From positions 3,288,412-3,352,411 of the forward strand of contig CM022679.1 of assembly GCA_012295275.1 (NCBI GenBank): a stretch of DNA of 64,000 bases. The letters are read 5' to 3'. The translations under genes were made by a program, and so were the position numbers. The notes below the pieces were generated by a model that did not search any database, had not been told where the DNA came from, and worked only from the letters and a program-made list of their open reading frames with translations. The DNA is from Chrysomallon squamiferum (Eukaryota; Mollusca; Gastropoda; Neomphalida; Peltospiridae). Positions 46,711-59,888 of this stretch are shown piece by piece (position 1 is the stretch's first letter; each line of letters begins with the position of its first letter).

Positions 46711-47693
46711 TGGAGCAGATGACAGATGTAAATAGTAACCGAAGCCAAAAAATAAAGAAATAAAAAATTAAAAAATAACGACAAATATTCTCCATGGGTC
46801 ACTTAAAAAGAAAATTGGCCATCATTTCTTTCATAAAATGGAGTTGTCTGATTTAATGAATGTTTGTGTTGTACATTACAATGAGGCAACCGCTTGACAA
46901 CTGCGACAGAAATTGTGTTTTGTTAATCATCCGATTAAAGAGGTTTTGGTGGCATTTCCGATGTTTTAGAATATTTTTAGTAGTAATTTTAGCGGTAAAA
47001 CTATATAACATAACCAACTGAAAAGAAAAATACCTGTTGAAAATCAACCATTTCTTAACTTACAATTATGTCCAGCGAATAATAACAAGTGTAAGAGTTA
47101 AACAATTACATGACAACGTGTATTTTCAACAGGTTCATTATCAGCTAAGTGAAAAACGTATTCCAAATGTTATATAATTATTTTATACAACAGTACCTAG
47201 AAAAATATAGGAATTGCAGTTATAACCAGAGTTCGTTAAATCTATCATGAAACTAATGAAACTTTAGCTTAAGGGATCCTAATACCAGAGGGACCCAGAA
47301 ACGACTTTATTCCACATTTCTTCAAAATTTTAATCAAAATCTAAATTTTTAAATATCTGTCATGGAACATTGATACAGAAGAAGATAAGAGTAATTACCG
47401 AGACCCTTGTTGTTTCTTGCAAAATGCCTCCATAACTGTTCAAGCTTCAGGCCCCCAAACACTCGACGAATGACTGGACACTGTGTTAATTGTGTTGTGT
47501 ATCTAAGAAAGGTGTTGCAAGTATAAACTCTTCACTTTAAAGCATACTGTCGGGGAGGTGAAGAAAGCGAAAGATTTTCTGACACGATGTATGAGATTAA
47601 AACTGAATAGAAACACTGTTTGTATATTGAACGTTTATGTTCGGATAGCCAAGAAAAGAAAGGTTACTAGGCCTAGTTAATAAAACCATTTTT

Positions 47694-47695
<2 letters not shown>

Positions 47696-47760
<65 letters not shown>

Positions 47761-47787
47761 TAATAATAATACTAATAATAATAATAA
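47696..47787. repeat. (TAA)n tract in the gene 2-3 spacer
   Basis: TAA trinucleotide, also present but shorter at 55826-55876 in the next spacer. Confidence 0.95.
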
Positions 47788-47968
47788 AAAAACAAAAAAA
47801 AAAAAAATAAAAAAAAAAATAAAATATAAAACAACAAATTACGTTAAGAAGCAAACATCATGTTTTTTTGTTTTGTTTTTTTAGTATATTTTTACTGAGT
47901 ATATCATCTTTATATGTTCAGTTTTCATTATCTTACACTTTGCCACCAGTTTGACAACAATAACAATA

Positions 47969-48028
47969 CAAAAAAAAAAAAAAAAAAAAAAAAAAAATAA
48001 AAAAATAATAATAAAAAAAAAAAAAAAT

Positions 48029-48057
<29 letters not shown>
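47969..48057. repeat. Poly-A rich tract in the gene 2-3 spacer
   Basis: A-runs interrupted by single T bases. Confidence 0.9.
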
Positions 48058-48060
<3 letters not shown>

Positions 48061-49639
48061 CACAAAGAACAACAGAAAACAGCCACGGTGATAATTTAAT
48101 AATTTATCAATTATTTATTTATTTTGCACCAAAGTCATGACAGATGTTTACGTTCTTGTCGTGTTTGTTTACTATTTTCTAATACTGCGTGACATGAATA
48201 CATTTATCTCTGTTTATTCTCTCTCTATTTCACTGATATCTATATCTACAAAATGTGTTTCAGCACTTTTATGTTAATGCTATTTTTCATATAACGTACA
48301 AAAAGTGTGCTTTAAATTATTAATATTTACCTCAATACAAGATATTACTGCGATACTCTGATTATCTCTTAAAATGTTTTGAAATTATTGACTGATTAAA
48401 TTTAATGAATAATTTGAAAATTACCGAGAAGGTAAATTTCTGTAAAAAGAGATAATAATAATAATAAAAAGGTAAGTCTTCTTCATAGAAGATAATGAGA
48501 GATAAATATTTGTAAGCTTGTAAATAATATTTGTAACAAAATTTAAAATACAATGTCCTAGTTTTTTCTTATAATTATTATCATTAACACGTCTTGAGTG
48601 GCTCAAGAAAGGGAGAAGCTACATAAGTGAATCAAAATTATCCCAACGACTTTTGCTCCTTTGAAGATAGCTAAACGCTTTAATATCAGTATATGAAATC
48701 GACAAAATTCTATTTAATACAAATTTATCATCCGTTATTTAAATCTTCTGACAAGAAAAGCTTTACTCTAATTTGAACGTACAGATACTTTTTGTCTTTT
48801 GCTCTCATAGTAGAAAGACGTTTATATTAATGCTGAAGTTAATAACAAACGCAAATTTTTAAAACATTTTATTTTCTTTTAATTCTGAGAAATAGTATCT
48901 GTTTTTCGGTATTTGACGCGAAAAATATATTTAATATTTTAGTTCTTGTTAGAGCCTTTATTTGTGGCATAGCCTAATTTTATACATTCTATACTGCAAC
49001 TTTCAATTTACGGTTTATCAAACATTTCACCATTATCTTTCCTTTACAAAATCACATAATAATAATAATAATATTATAAGTAATAATTTTGTCGATAGCT
49101 CTTTTTCTTTTAAATAGACGATTATAATAATTTGTTATTCACTAAAACATGTAGCACACAATGAAACAAAAGTGAATAAGTGCCACTGATTCCAGAAAGA
49201 AAATGAAGTTTCAATTTCTGCTGGGTATTACTCTAGCAAAGTGAAATAAATTTCAGAAAAAAAGAAAAAAAGAAAAAGTTCTTTATCTCTGTGCTCTAAC
49301 TAAGATTATTATCCAAGTAATTCTTTTACTCATTCGAGTTTTAAGTAACATTTATCGTAGATGAAGAAGAATGACGTTTCGACCAATAAGTGGACGATCA
49401 GGGTTTGTATTCCAAGACCGATGATCTGTGATTTTCTGTGATAATGAATTGTTCGTTTATAGCATTATACAAATCTAAATTGCGAAAAACATTAAAAAAA
49501 CAACAACCCCAAAACATATGCTTTTGGATATAACGTTCAATTCGCTGTAGCAAATAAATAATATTGCAAAATATTGGCATCCGTAATCTTATATTGAAAA
49601 AGTAATAAAATTTGAAATGAAGTAAATAAATTTCAGAAG

Positions 49640-49825
49640 TCTTGTGTTTTTTTTGTGTTTTTTTTCTCCTGTGTGTGGAATATATTCATGAAACGTATAT
49701 AATTATTCGAAATGACACAGACAGTTTATAAAATGTAGTTATATGATACATTATACACATATTGATTTTGATTTCAGCACAAGAATTATTATTTATTTAT
49801 TTGTTATAGCTTTCAGTGTTTCAAA
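49640..49825 (+). promoter_or_regulatory. Gene 3 upstream block with conserved 5' leader
   Basis: The AATATATTCATGAAACG block at about 49677 is followed by an AT-rich spacer. The TAGCTTTCAGTGTTTCAAA leader abuts the ATG. Spacing to the start matches gene 2. Confidence 0.4.
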
Positions 49826-52800
49826 ATGTTCTGGCTAGCAATCTCAATGTTATCGTATTTAGCGCTCATAAATTTCTCGGCTGAAGGTAAAGCTATAAAA
49901 TTATACTTACGTGCACATCTAATACACACACACACACACACATGTATACATACATACGTTCTTATTAAACTGTAATATCGTTTCACTTCTCTGAATTATC
50001 TTTACGGACCAAAATCTTCAAATCATTGTTGTCGATTAAAATAAAACATTTAAAAAAATGTTACGTTTTCTATTTTTTAATGTGGTTTGAAATTTTAATG
50101 TCAGCTTTCTCAGATTTTCTTTTCTTCTTCTTTAGAGTCTTTTAGGATTGTTTGCTATTACACAAACTGGTCTCAGTTCAGACACGGAGAAGCAAAGTTC
50201 GTCCCGGAAAACATAGATCCTTCGTTGTGCACTCATTTCGTTTACGCATTTGCGGGTCTGAATATCGTCGCTGAAACGACGAAAGGTGAGAAATAGAGAA
50301 AAGTTAAACTTTTTAAACTATTTTACTTATTCAGTATTCTCAGAATAGGTTATTAAGGTGGATCTTACATACAACAGTAGATTGCGAAAGATAACCTTCG
50401 ACTTCATTCCTTTTTTTTATATTCTGCAGAAAACATTTTTGGCTAAATGTTTCATATAAGATCATTTCATAGTGACGTAATCAACAAGGTCAAATTTAAG
50501 GTCAAATTCCCGGACAAAGTGGTAGTCAAAATGTCCCCACACTTCAAGTTATACTCAGGCAACAAATCAACAATGTTTTAAGGGGACTTTTTCATTAACG
50601 GATATGACAAACTAAAGTCTTATAAGATTTCTTTGATAAAAGAATGTTTCTCTGAGATGGAGTACTTGGTTGGTTGTACTATTCATACCAACAAAATTGT
50701 AAAATATAATCTGTATCGGGATCAGTATTTTATTTATTACCAATAAGACATACGCAGACACACACATTCACACTTGTACATGTAAAGTTTAGTATTACTG
50801 TGCCTCACTTAATCCTAATGGGTTTCCTTTTTTTCAGTTGAATTGAAAGCTACAGAATGGAATGACGAATCTACTGGAGATTTTGTGGGAATGTAGGTTA
50901 CATGATATATGTAACGTTTATTTTGTTAGATGTTACTTGATTTCAAAATATGATAAAGAAAAACAAAAATTAATTCAGTGTAAATTGTTAAAATAATATC
51001 CAAATAATAGGTTGTTTAGTAGCTCAGATATCAACGAACCAAATTATATTCCAACTTCAAATGTTGAAATAGAATTTGTAAAATTATGTAAAAGGAATAC
51101 GATCGACATAGAATATTTAGAATAAAATCGTTGTCAGATTTTGAAGCAGTTTCTTTAGTCGTTTCTAAAGAATGATGATAATGCAGATTTTGTATTCATT
51201 CGTTTCTGCCAGTATTTAAATGATTTATAAATTATATCTCATTTTCGTGAAGAGCAAATGCAGAAACATTTCAAGAGAAAAAGTGCTACATTTCCATTGA
51301 AAAAGCGTTGAAATGTAGACTTCTTTAGAATATGAAAACTAGGAAAGCTCCCCAAAAAATCTGAAGGAAGATATTGAAACTTTGCATTTTAAGAACTCGT
51401 ACATACACACCCACTGAAAAATTCTAGATCTTAAAAATCTTTTTGTCAATAATTTTTTACTTGAAGGTATGAAAGATTTCAAAGAATTCGTCGTCGATAT
51501 TCGAAAGTCAAAACGCTTCTCGCTGTTGACGGATGGGCCAAATTAACAAATTATCAACATAATATGCTTACGTCAGATGTCATGATTCAAGAGTTTTCTG
51601 ACGATGCAGTCACTTTCTTGAGAAAACACAAATTCGATGGACTCGATGTGCACTGGAAATATGAAAAGGGAAGTCTATCACCAGGCACCAAGGGTTTAGT
51701 TTCTAGGATTTTTCAGGTATCGCAAAACTCACATTTACGTCTCGTGTCTTTAAATACTTTCTTTAGTCAGTCTCACTTATGTTCTAAAGAATTAAGTTGA
51801 AAATAATTATTTTCATCTTATACATCACTGACTGCTTCATTTCACATCATCGCGAATTAATCATTCATTGCTTTTGTAGAACTTGTTGACGACGTTTAAT
51901 ACAGAAGCAAAGAGAATGAAAAGACCTAGACTCTTGTTGATTTTATCTGCAGATGCGACGTCCATTTTTTACCTGTCGTTAATTGATGGAATACATTCTA
52001 TATGCAGGTTGTATATGGAACTAATTTGATTATGAAAAAGAAACCTTCCGTAATATAAAAATGTCCCTCAGTGAATAAATAAATGAATATTAGTTCAATT
52101 GCCTATGAATATATTTTGAGATATCAATATATTTTAAATATTAGAATGAAGAAATATAATTGTAACCCGTGGTAGATAATTGTTAAATCGATGAACATTT
52201 TTGATATGCGCTTGTTTCATTAATATGCTTATAAAGAAAACAAAACAGAACAGACTAACAAAACAACCTTTATTTTCTGAAGCTATTATTTTAATGAGGT
52301 TTTGCACATTTCAGATATATTGATTTCTTTAATGTCATTACGCATGTCTTTGATGGTCCATGGAATAATTTTACAGGACACTTCAATCCATTTTTTGAAA
52401 AGAATAATTCTGTCGCAAATAGTACTGTGAGTTTATGTTTTTATTATGAAGAAAAACCCACACAATAGTATTATTAACATTCTTTCATTAGAAAGATAAC
52501 AGGTCTGCCATGGTTTAAATTTATTAGTTCCACTTTTATATAGTCCATTGATAGTTTTGTAATTTTAAAAAATAATTATAACGTGCATTTTTTGTTTTGT
52601 TTCTTTCATTCTTCTTCTTCTTCTTCTTTTTTTTTCTTCTTCTTCTTCTTTTTCTTCTTATTATTATATGTATCTTCTTTTTGAATTCTTTTTGTGCTTG
52701 TTTAATTATTTGATCTTTCGCCAGGATTATGTATGTCCTAAAGAAAAGTTTAATCTGGGTTTAGGATTCTTTGGTCGGTCATTCACTCTCACATTAGAAA

Positions 52801-54235
52801 AGGTTGGTGTAAAGGAGCCGGATTCTCCTGGAATACGTGGTTTCTACACACGAAGTGATGGATTTCTGGCACATTACGAGGTGAACGATACACAAGTTTG
52901 TAAAACGATAAATCTTATCTGCTTATAAATTTAAAATTCATTCACTGATAGATTCATTTTATTTTCTAAACCTCTATTACCTATTCATTATATGTAGTAA
53001 GAAATGTTATAAATAATATAATTTAAAAATAAATAAAATGCCCCTTTGGAATTTTATTTCCTTTTATTATTACTTCCTTTCCATTACTTTCATTTCACTT
53101 TCTTTTTTTTTTTTTTTTTTTTTTTGTGAGATATAATTATTGAAAAATTATGTTATTAATGTGGGTTTGTTTTCATGAAGATATAATTTACATTGGTGTG
53201 CTAAATTACTTAGGTATGTAAAATGAAGAGTAAATCCACGAAGGAGATGTACATGAAAGATAACAAAATTTTCTACATAATTCATGGAAATCAGTGGGTA
53301 GCATACGAAAAGGACAAAAGTATCAGAACTAAGGTAGGTTTCACACATACATCAACAAACACAGACGCAGTTACCTACATATAAATATATATGTAGTTTC
53401 CATTGTCGAATGGTACCATACTTTCGCTTTTCTGAAGCATTTCCGAGGTGTAGAAGTCTAGAGATACATACATACATGCATAGATACATACATTGATATA
53501 ATTACAGGTATGCTACACAAAACAGTTTGGGTTTGGAGGAGTTATGATCTGGGCTCTAGATCTCGATGACTTTAATGGAGAGTTTTGTGGAAAAGGAAAA
53601 TGGCCGCTGTTAAAGGCTGTTAAAAGTCAGACTGAAGGAAGACCTCCATGTGAACCAATGACTAAGTACGTGCTTAGTTCATTAAAGAGGTTGTCATATT
53701 TTGGAGCACCTTTTTGAATGCAGTCTTCTATTGTGATAAATTGTACTTGAAAGTGAATTCCAGTAGATATTTTGCGATTACTTTATTTATGCAGTTTATT
53801 ATATTTAATGCTATTCACGATATATTAGAGATAAAAGTTTGGCTAATAAAACTATTTCACACGTTGATAAAATCAGTTAAATGTAAGGCAATAAAACTAA
53901 CAATACTGGAAAACAACATTTTCACAGAATTTATGTCTTAAATATAATTAACATAATATCAATTGAGATATTGTTTTCATTGTAGAGCTAGGAAGAAGGT
54001 TAAAAGAGAAACAGGTATTTATTTGTTAAAAACATATAATAATAGAAAGAAATTAGCAAACGATGAAAACACAGGAACAAACATTAATAAATAAATAAAG
54101 AAATAATGTATTAAATATGGTTATGATAATACTAATTGAGATACTGTTTTCGTTGCAGACCTAAGGAGAAGATCAAAATAACAACAGGTACATTTTATAT
54201 ATCTATTTTAAGAAAAAAAAAATAATAACTTCCCT

Positions 54236-54289
<54 letters not shown>

Positions 54290-54895
54290 AAATGGAAATT
54301 CGTTACAGTCTGAGACTGACATTTAATGAAATAAGTTTTACGAGTTCATTAAACAATGGAGGGAGTACAGTGTACGTCAATGGCGAGTCATCGGTTCGAT
54401 CTTTGTTGGTGGAATTTCTCGTTCCAGCCTGCACAACTCTTCGCTGCTAATCTCAAGGAGTGAGACTTGAGATGGCTATACTAGACGTTCTCCACATTTA
54501 TCTCATTGGCCCTTAACTATATATATTTGATTCCACGTAACTATAAATAGAAGGGGAAAAAAAAAAAATAATAAAAAAAAAATAACAATAGTAATAATAC
54601 ACTTTAATTCTAATCTGAACAGACACTTAAAATTAGAATTTAATTTGTGGATTAAAGTCTAGACAGAGCTTTTACGAGGAAGAAATAAAATGTTGTCACA
54701 TTTTCTTACATGGCGTTAGATATAAGTTAAAGATACACAGTTATGAAAAGCACTGCTTCTACTTCATGTGCTGCACTAATCAGTTTTGTAGAGAAATCAA
54801 TCAAGTTCAGTCATTTTACCTGATAACACTACTACTGGTAGTAGTAGTAGTAGTAATTTAAATAATAATTTTAATAATAATAATATCATTATTTT

Positions 54896-54978
<83 letters not shown>

Positions 54979-55057
54979 TTACTACTACTACCACTACTAC
55001 TACTATTATCACTATTATTATTTTTCAGAAAGACCTAAGTTTCAGTGGAGGAGATGA
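49826..55057 (+). CDS. GH18 chitinase-like protein, gene 3 (catalytically dead, duplicated penultimate exon, 415 aa)
   Basis: Coding exons: 49826-49886, 50136-50285, 50838-50892, 51467-51716, 51880-52007, 52315-52426, 52725-52880, 53214-53333, 53508-53665, 53986-54014 (or 54159-54187 instead), 55029-55057; total 1248 nt. Signal peptide at residues 1-20. The catalytic strand is FDGLDVHWKY (H151, K153 replace Asp and Glu). The substrate-site TYD seen in genes 1 and 2 is THV here (H225, V226), so this copy is degraded further as an enzyme. Exon 7 is six codons shorter than in gene 1 and has lost the MQSW segment. The barrel Trp (W359) and the closing LDLDDF segment are kept. The last exon reads past the gene 2 stop and ends QWRR. 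No AATAAA is seen close downstream. Inferred to be a secreted glycan-binding protein. Confidence 0.86.
51467..51716 (+). CDS. Gene 3 exon 4: GH18 active-site exon with H/K replacements
   Basis: A 250 nt exon encoding LLAVDGWA and FDGLDVHWKY. His151 and Lys153 replace the catalytic residues. Acceptor TTGAAG, donor GTATCG, both shared with gene 2. Confidence 0.86.
52610..52668. repeat. Pyrimidine (TTC)n tract before gene 3 exon 7
   Basis: TTC/T-rich DNA which may act as an extended polypyrimidine tract for the exon 7 acceptor. Gene 4 has a similar stretch at 63020-63115. Confidence 0.8.
54159..54187 (+). CDS. Gene 3 exon 10b: alternative penultimate exon
   Basis: A second 29 nt exon lies 144 nt after exon 10a (53986-54014). 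It has a strong acceptor (CGTTGCAG), a GTACAT donor and the same phases (2 in, 1 out). Used instead of 10a it gives the tail KPKEKIKITT and keeps the frame into exon 11. If both are included, the reading frame hits TAA after seven codons. The exon and about 300 bases around it match the gene 1 exon 10 region (37601-37912). Which exon is used cannot be told from DNA. Confidence 0.6.
54237..54286. repeat. Poly-A run in gene 3 intron 10
   Basis: About 50 consecutive A. The gene 1 copy of this segment has only a short A-rich stretch (37735-37746), so this run has expanded. Confidence 0.9.
54830..55017. repeat. (ACT)n array before the last exon of gene 3
   Basis: Almost pure ACT, without the GCT blocks of gene 2, ending about 10 bases before the exon 11 acceptor (TTTTTCAG). 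Confidence 0.9.
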
Positions 55058-55821
55058 CAGATGTAAATAATAACCGAAGCACAAATACCCACAAATATTC
55101 TCCATCGGTCACTTAAAAAGAAAATTGGCCATCATTTCTTTCATAAAATGGAGTTGTCTGATTTAATGAATGTTTGCGTCGTACATAAAATTACAATGAG
55201 GCAACCGCTTGACAACTGCGACAGAAATTCTGTTTTGTTAATCATCCGATTAAAGAGGTTTTGGTGCCATTTCCGATGTTTTAGAATATTTTTAGTAGCA
55301 ATTTTAGCACTAAAACTATATAACATAACCAACTGAAAAGAAAAATACTTGTTGAAAATCAACTATTTCTTAACTTACAATTATTTCGAGCGAATAATAA
55401 CAAGTGTAAGAGTTAAACTATTACATGACAATGTAAATTATCAACAGGTTCATTATCAGCTAAGTGAAAAACGTATTCCAAATGTCATATAATTATTTTA
55501 TACAGCAGTACCTAGAAAAATATAGGAATTGCAGTTATAACCAGAGTTCGTTAAATCTATCATGAAACTAATGAAACTTTAGCTTCAGGGATCCCAATAC
55601 CAGAGAGACCCAGATGCGACTTTAGTCCAGATTTCTTGAACATTTTAATCAAAATCTAAATTTATAAACTATTCTATCGGGGAGATGAAGAAAGCGAAAG
55701 ATGTACTGACACGGTGGATGAGATTAAAACTGAGTAGAAACACTGTTTGTATATTAAACGTTTATGTTCGGATAGCCAACAAAAGAAAAGGTTACTAGGC
55801 CTAGTTAATAAAACCATTTTT

Positions 55822-55879
<58 letters not shown>

Positions 55880-56420
55880 CAACAACTACAACAACAAGAA
55901 CAAAAAAATATAGGATCAAGAAAAATTTCAAGTTTAAAAGATGTTAACTAACAAAAGTGTAGATCAGAATATAAAATTTAAGAAGCAGTATTTTTCTTAC
56001 ATTTTCACACGACCCTGAGTATTTGGTTCCCATTTGTCTTTCATAATTTACATGGTCTAATTACATGGTCTAATAAAAATTGAAAAAAGAAAGAAATGAC
56101 AGAACTGAACCATTCTATAATATACTTATTATCTTTCTGGTGTCACTTAAAATATGAACAAACACAACTATGATAAATTATCACAAGACTCGTAATTCTG
56201 AAATCCGTGGTTTAAACAGTGATTAGCTGTAACAGCTAGGTTAAGTTAAACAAGTCATTTGCACGATCCTAGCGACTGAGTTACTGAGCTAGAAGTTCAG
56301 TAAAGAAAACATTTATAAAATGTTCAGTTGTTTTTACAGTGAACACGATGTCAAAGTAAATAAATAGTGATTAATTTGATTATTAAATGCAATCACCAAA
56401 AACAAACAAACAAACAAACA

Positions 56421-56459
<39 letters not shown>

Positions 56460-56705
56460 TAAAAATAATAATAATAATAAAATCAAAAACCCTTTAATAA
56501 ATAAATAAATAAATAAATAAATAAAATAACAAAATATGGTCAAGAAGCAAATATCATTTTCTTCTACAGAAATAATACGGTAAATATTGGTAAGGCTGGA
56601 ATGTCATCCACAGCATAGTTTGTTAGTTAAACCATTTTAAATCAGAATGTTAGACTAAACGTCTTTATTTTATCTTACACTTTGCCACCAATTTAACAAC
56701 AACAA

Positions 56706-56737
<32 letters not shown>

Positions 56738-59700
56738 GCGACAAAACAAAGAAAAGCAAACTAACAAAAACTAATAAAAACTCCACAAAGAACAACAGAA
56801 TATAGCTACGGTGATGAAGAATAATTTATCAGTTATTAATTTATTTTGAACCGAAGTCTTCACAGATGTTTACATATTTGTCATGTTTGTTTACTATTTT
56901 CTGATATTTCGCGACATGAATAAATTTATCTGTGTTTATTCTGTCTGTATTTCATTGATATCTGTATCCACAAAATAATGCATGATTTTTCCTGCACTTT
57001 TATGTTAATGCTGTTTTTCATAAAACACCCCAAACGTGTGCTTTAAATTATTAATATATAGCTCAATACAAGATATTTCAGCGATTCTCTGATTCCCTCT
57101 TAAAATGTTTTGAAATTATTGATTGATTAAATTTAATGTATAATTTGAAAGTTACGAGAAGTTTTACTGATACAAATCACTGACTTCTTTGCTAATGCTA
57201 GAACAATATATTGAAACCACCTGAAAGGAAAAGTTCTTCTTCAAAGTCAGCTATTTCTTAACTTATGATTATCTAGAGCGAAAATAAAAGATGAATAAGA
57301 GATAAAAGAACAATTTAAACACTGTGATGCTAAAAACAAAATGGATCACTAGATATATTTCGGCATAACTGTAACACAAATGGTTATATCAAACTGCAGA
57401 GATATCGAGGTAGCGCATGCACAGGACCCCTTTTTGAGACTAAATCATGTTTGGTTCGCACTTTTCTTCTTTTTCGAATATGGCTTCGAGGACTTACTAC
57501 AGCTAATGGATAATTTATCGACTTTCTACTGTGTGCACATTATCACTTATTAATAATTGAAAACCTAAACATGCACTGAAATATTCGTCATTTTTCATGT
57601 GACAATTATGTAATAATCAAAATATAAATAGCCTTTATTACACTTTATAGCACTTAATAACAAAATAACAGTTTACTTAATAATAACAATAATAATAATA
57701 AACATACATACATAACATACATACATTTACATATATACATATATACATATACTGAACGAGATACAATTTAGTTAGATGATGCCGTGGATCACTGGACAGT
57801 AATTTCCAGTAATTATTTCATACAGCAGTAACTAGGAAGATAGTGCCAATCTAGGAGTTATATTAACTGATGAGTTTCATGAAAAGAAAAAGTGTACGTT
57901 GTATTATACAATTATATAGGAGGCGACGGATCCTGAACGAAATTATATCACTCATGGAGGACTTTCATTACTCATTGTGTTTTGCTCCACCGACTAATAA
58001 TCTAACGTGAGTATATTGTAAACTAAATTTTATGTATGACTCTCCCTTTAAACCGATCCAGCAAATTAGTGATACCTCAGTTTGAGTATAGTACCTGCTA
58101 AGGGTGCAACTAAGGGTGCAACGAAAAGGTTTTCTAGGCGTTTTGCAAATCAGTTCCAAGACATTTCCCACTTTCCTTTCCGTGGCTCGGCTACCTTCAA
58201 TTTTTTTTATATCACTCTATTTACTGTATAATGTATGCCACGTCGTTCGGGGAAATTCTTTTATGTTTCTTGCACGTCGTCAAGACTTCTATGTGAAACA
58301 AGTCGTAATCCAGACCTCGACAGTACTATCTTAGATATGATGTGAAGAAATTCAAGATTAAAATTAATTTTTAGACGAATTTTCTAACATAAAATCAAAT
58401 ACGATTAGATGAATATTTATGCGAAAACTGACAAAATAGGGATAAACAGCTATTTACATACGACAAAATATTTGATCAATTGGATTCAGTTATCGTTCAT
58501 ATTACCATTAAAATGTTGAATAATAATGACTTCAAAGTGAACGTTTTGTTTGGAACACTTTGTTCTGTTACATAACATTGTGGAATTCAGGTACGTATAC
58601 AGATGACAGTATAATGATTTTTAACTGATACTAATTCTCAGATCTCTTTTGACTAAAACACTTTCTTTGTAAGAAGATGATGAATTTCTGAAAGTACGCT
58701 AATCTCAAACGGAGAACTGATCGGAAAAAGAGAACTTTCAGTTTGAAATCTTAATTTCAGTAGATTTGTGTTTCTGGGTGTACAAGTCAAATAAATATTT
58801 TATGTGTTACGTTTACGTGCTTTTACTATAGTTGGCTCTGGTCTTTTGGCTTGCAGTACACCATGAATCTTTCAGTAGTTGTTAACAAGTAAGTTTATTA
58901 TCTGGGAAAGCGTGAAAATATGGAACAATGTTGCATAGGAATAAACACTAAATGTTCAGGTGTTAAACTGACCATTATTCAAACCATCATTTATGTACTT
59001 CGAGAATAAAACAAAACATAAAAACAAATAAAAAAATAAGAAAAATAAATCAATAAATAAAGTAAACTTTAACTAACTAAATAAAATATTTCTTTTTTCG
59101 TTTTATTTATTGATGTCATTATATTGGCATATTTGTAAAGTGTTAAATGATATTTATTTAGTGCATGATTAAATGTGATAAATATAATTTTCTAAAAATA
59201 TCTGAAGTCGAAAGGATACATTCCAAACCGTCCCCCACCCATTTTTGGGAAAAAAAAAGCTGTTATGACAATGAATAATTTATTAATTATTGTCATTTAT
59301 TTTCTATTTTTTTTTTTTTGTATTAATATTTATTTTTCAATTGTTTGTTTATTATTTTCTCTTGTTTTGTTCTGATTTTTTGTGACACGAATAATATGTT
59401 GTTTTGTTTATTCTTCACAATTTTCGCGGTCATTTATTCGTATCTTTTCTTGCAGCAAGATCAACTTTCAATAGATATACCGCATCAGACGTACTGAAGG
59501 GTAAGATGTTCAACTTCAAGAACATCGATTTGTGTTTATTTGTTATACTGACTTGCTAACAAAATATTATAATTCTTTGTATGTTCTTCGTTCACCGCTG
59601 TAGCACACCAAAATTACATCAACACTTTTCTATGGTTGGTGTATACAGACAAAAACGATTCCAAAGATATTTTTAATGATTAATATAGAGTCAAATACAA

Positions 59701-59888
59701 GATATTAAAGCGATGTGCTTAAGAAAATGTGTCTAAAGTAAATGTCGTGAGCATACCGTGAAATGTTAATAGCTATTAGAAATTAGTTATAAAATATAGG
59801 TGTATATATATATATACACACAAACACATGTTGATGTTACATGAAGAATTATTAATTATGCCTTGTTCGTATGTTTCAGTGTTTTAAA
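55058..59888. other. Spacer between genes 3 and 4 (long type plus unique insert)
   Basis: 55100-57170 is a copy of the gene 1-2 spacer. From about 57200 to 59250 there is sequence not seen elsewhere in the window, with no convincing gene. It includes a 12-base tandem repeat (CTAAGGGTGCAA twice, 58099-58123). From 59270 to 59680 it again resembles the DNA upstream of gene 2 (about 41030-41400). Confidence 0.5.
56696..56738. repeat. (AAC)n tract in the gene 3-4 spacer
   Basis: Pure AAC trinucleotide. Confidence 0.9.

Larger units (their letters stand above)
46711..49825. other. Spacer between genes 2 and 3 (short type)
   Basis: No gene recognised. The 46790-47550 part matches the other post-gene blocks. 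The middle section corresponding to 39183-40100 is missing and is replaced by a (TAA)n tract (47696-47787) and A-rich DNA (47790-48057). From 48560 to 49640 I see only AT-rich unique sequence. Confidence 0.55.

Noticed and set aside
46336-46795. Poly-Ser and poly-Val/Ala frames on the minus strand
   Set aside because: They derive from the (ACT)n/(GCT)n array in gene 2 intron 10.
38403-55362. A ~73-codon minus-strand frame and a 62-codon plus-strand frame present after genes 1 and 3
   Set aside because: They recur because the spacer is duplicated. The copy after gene 2 has a short deletion that shifts the frame, so there is no sign of coding constraint.
57968-58334. Overlapping frames on both strands in the gene 3-4 spacer
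   Set aside because: I looked for reverse transcriptase or transposase motifs and found none. The 12-base tandem repeat explains part of the sequence.
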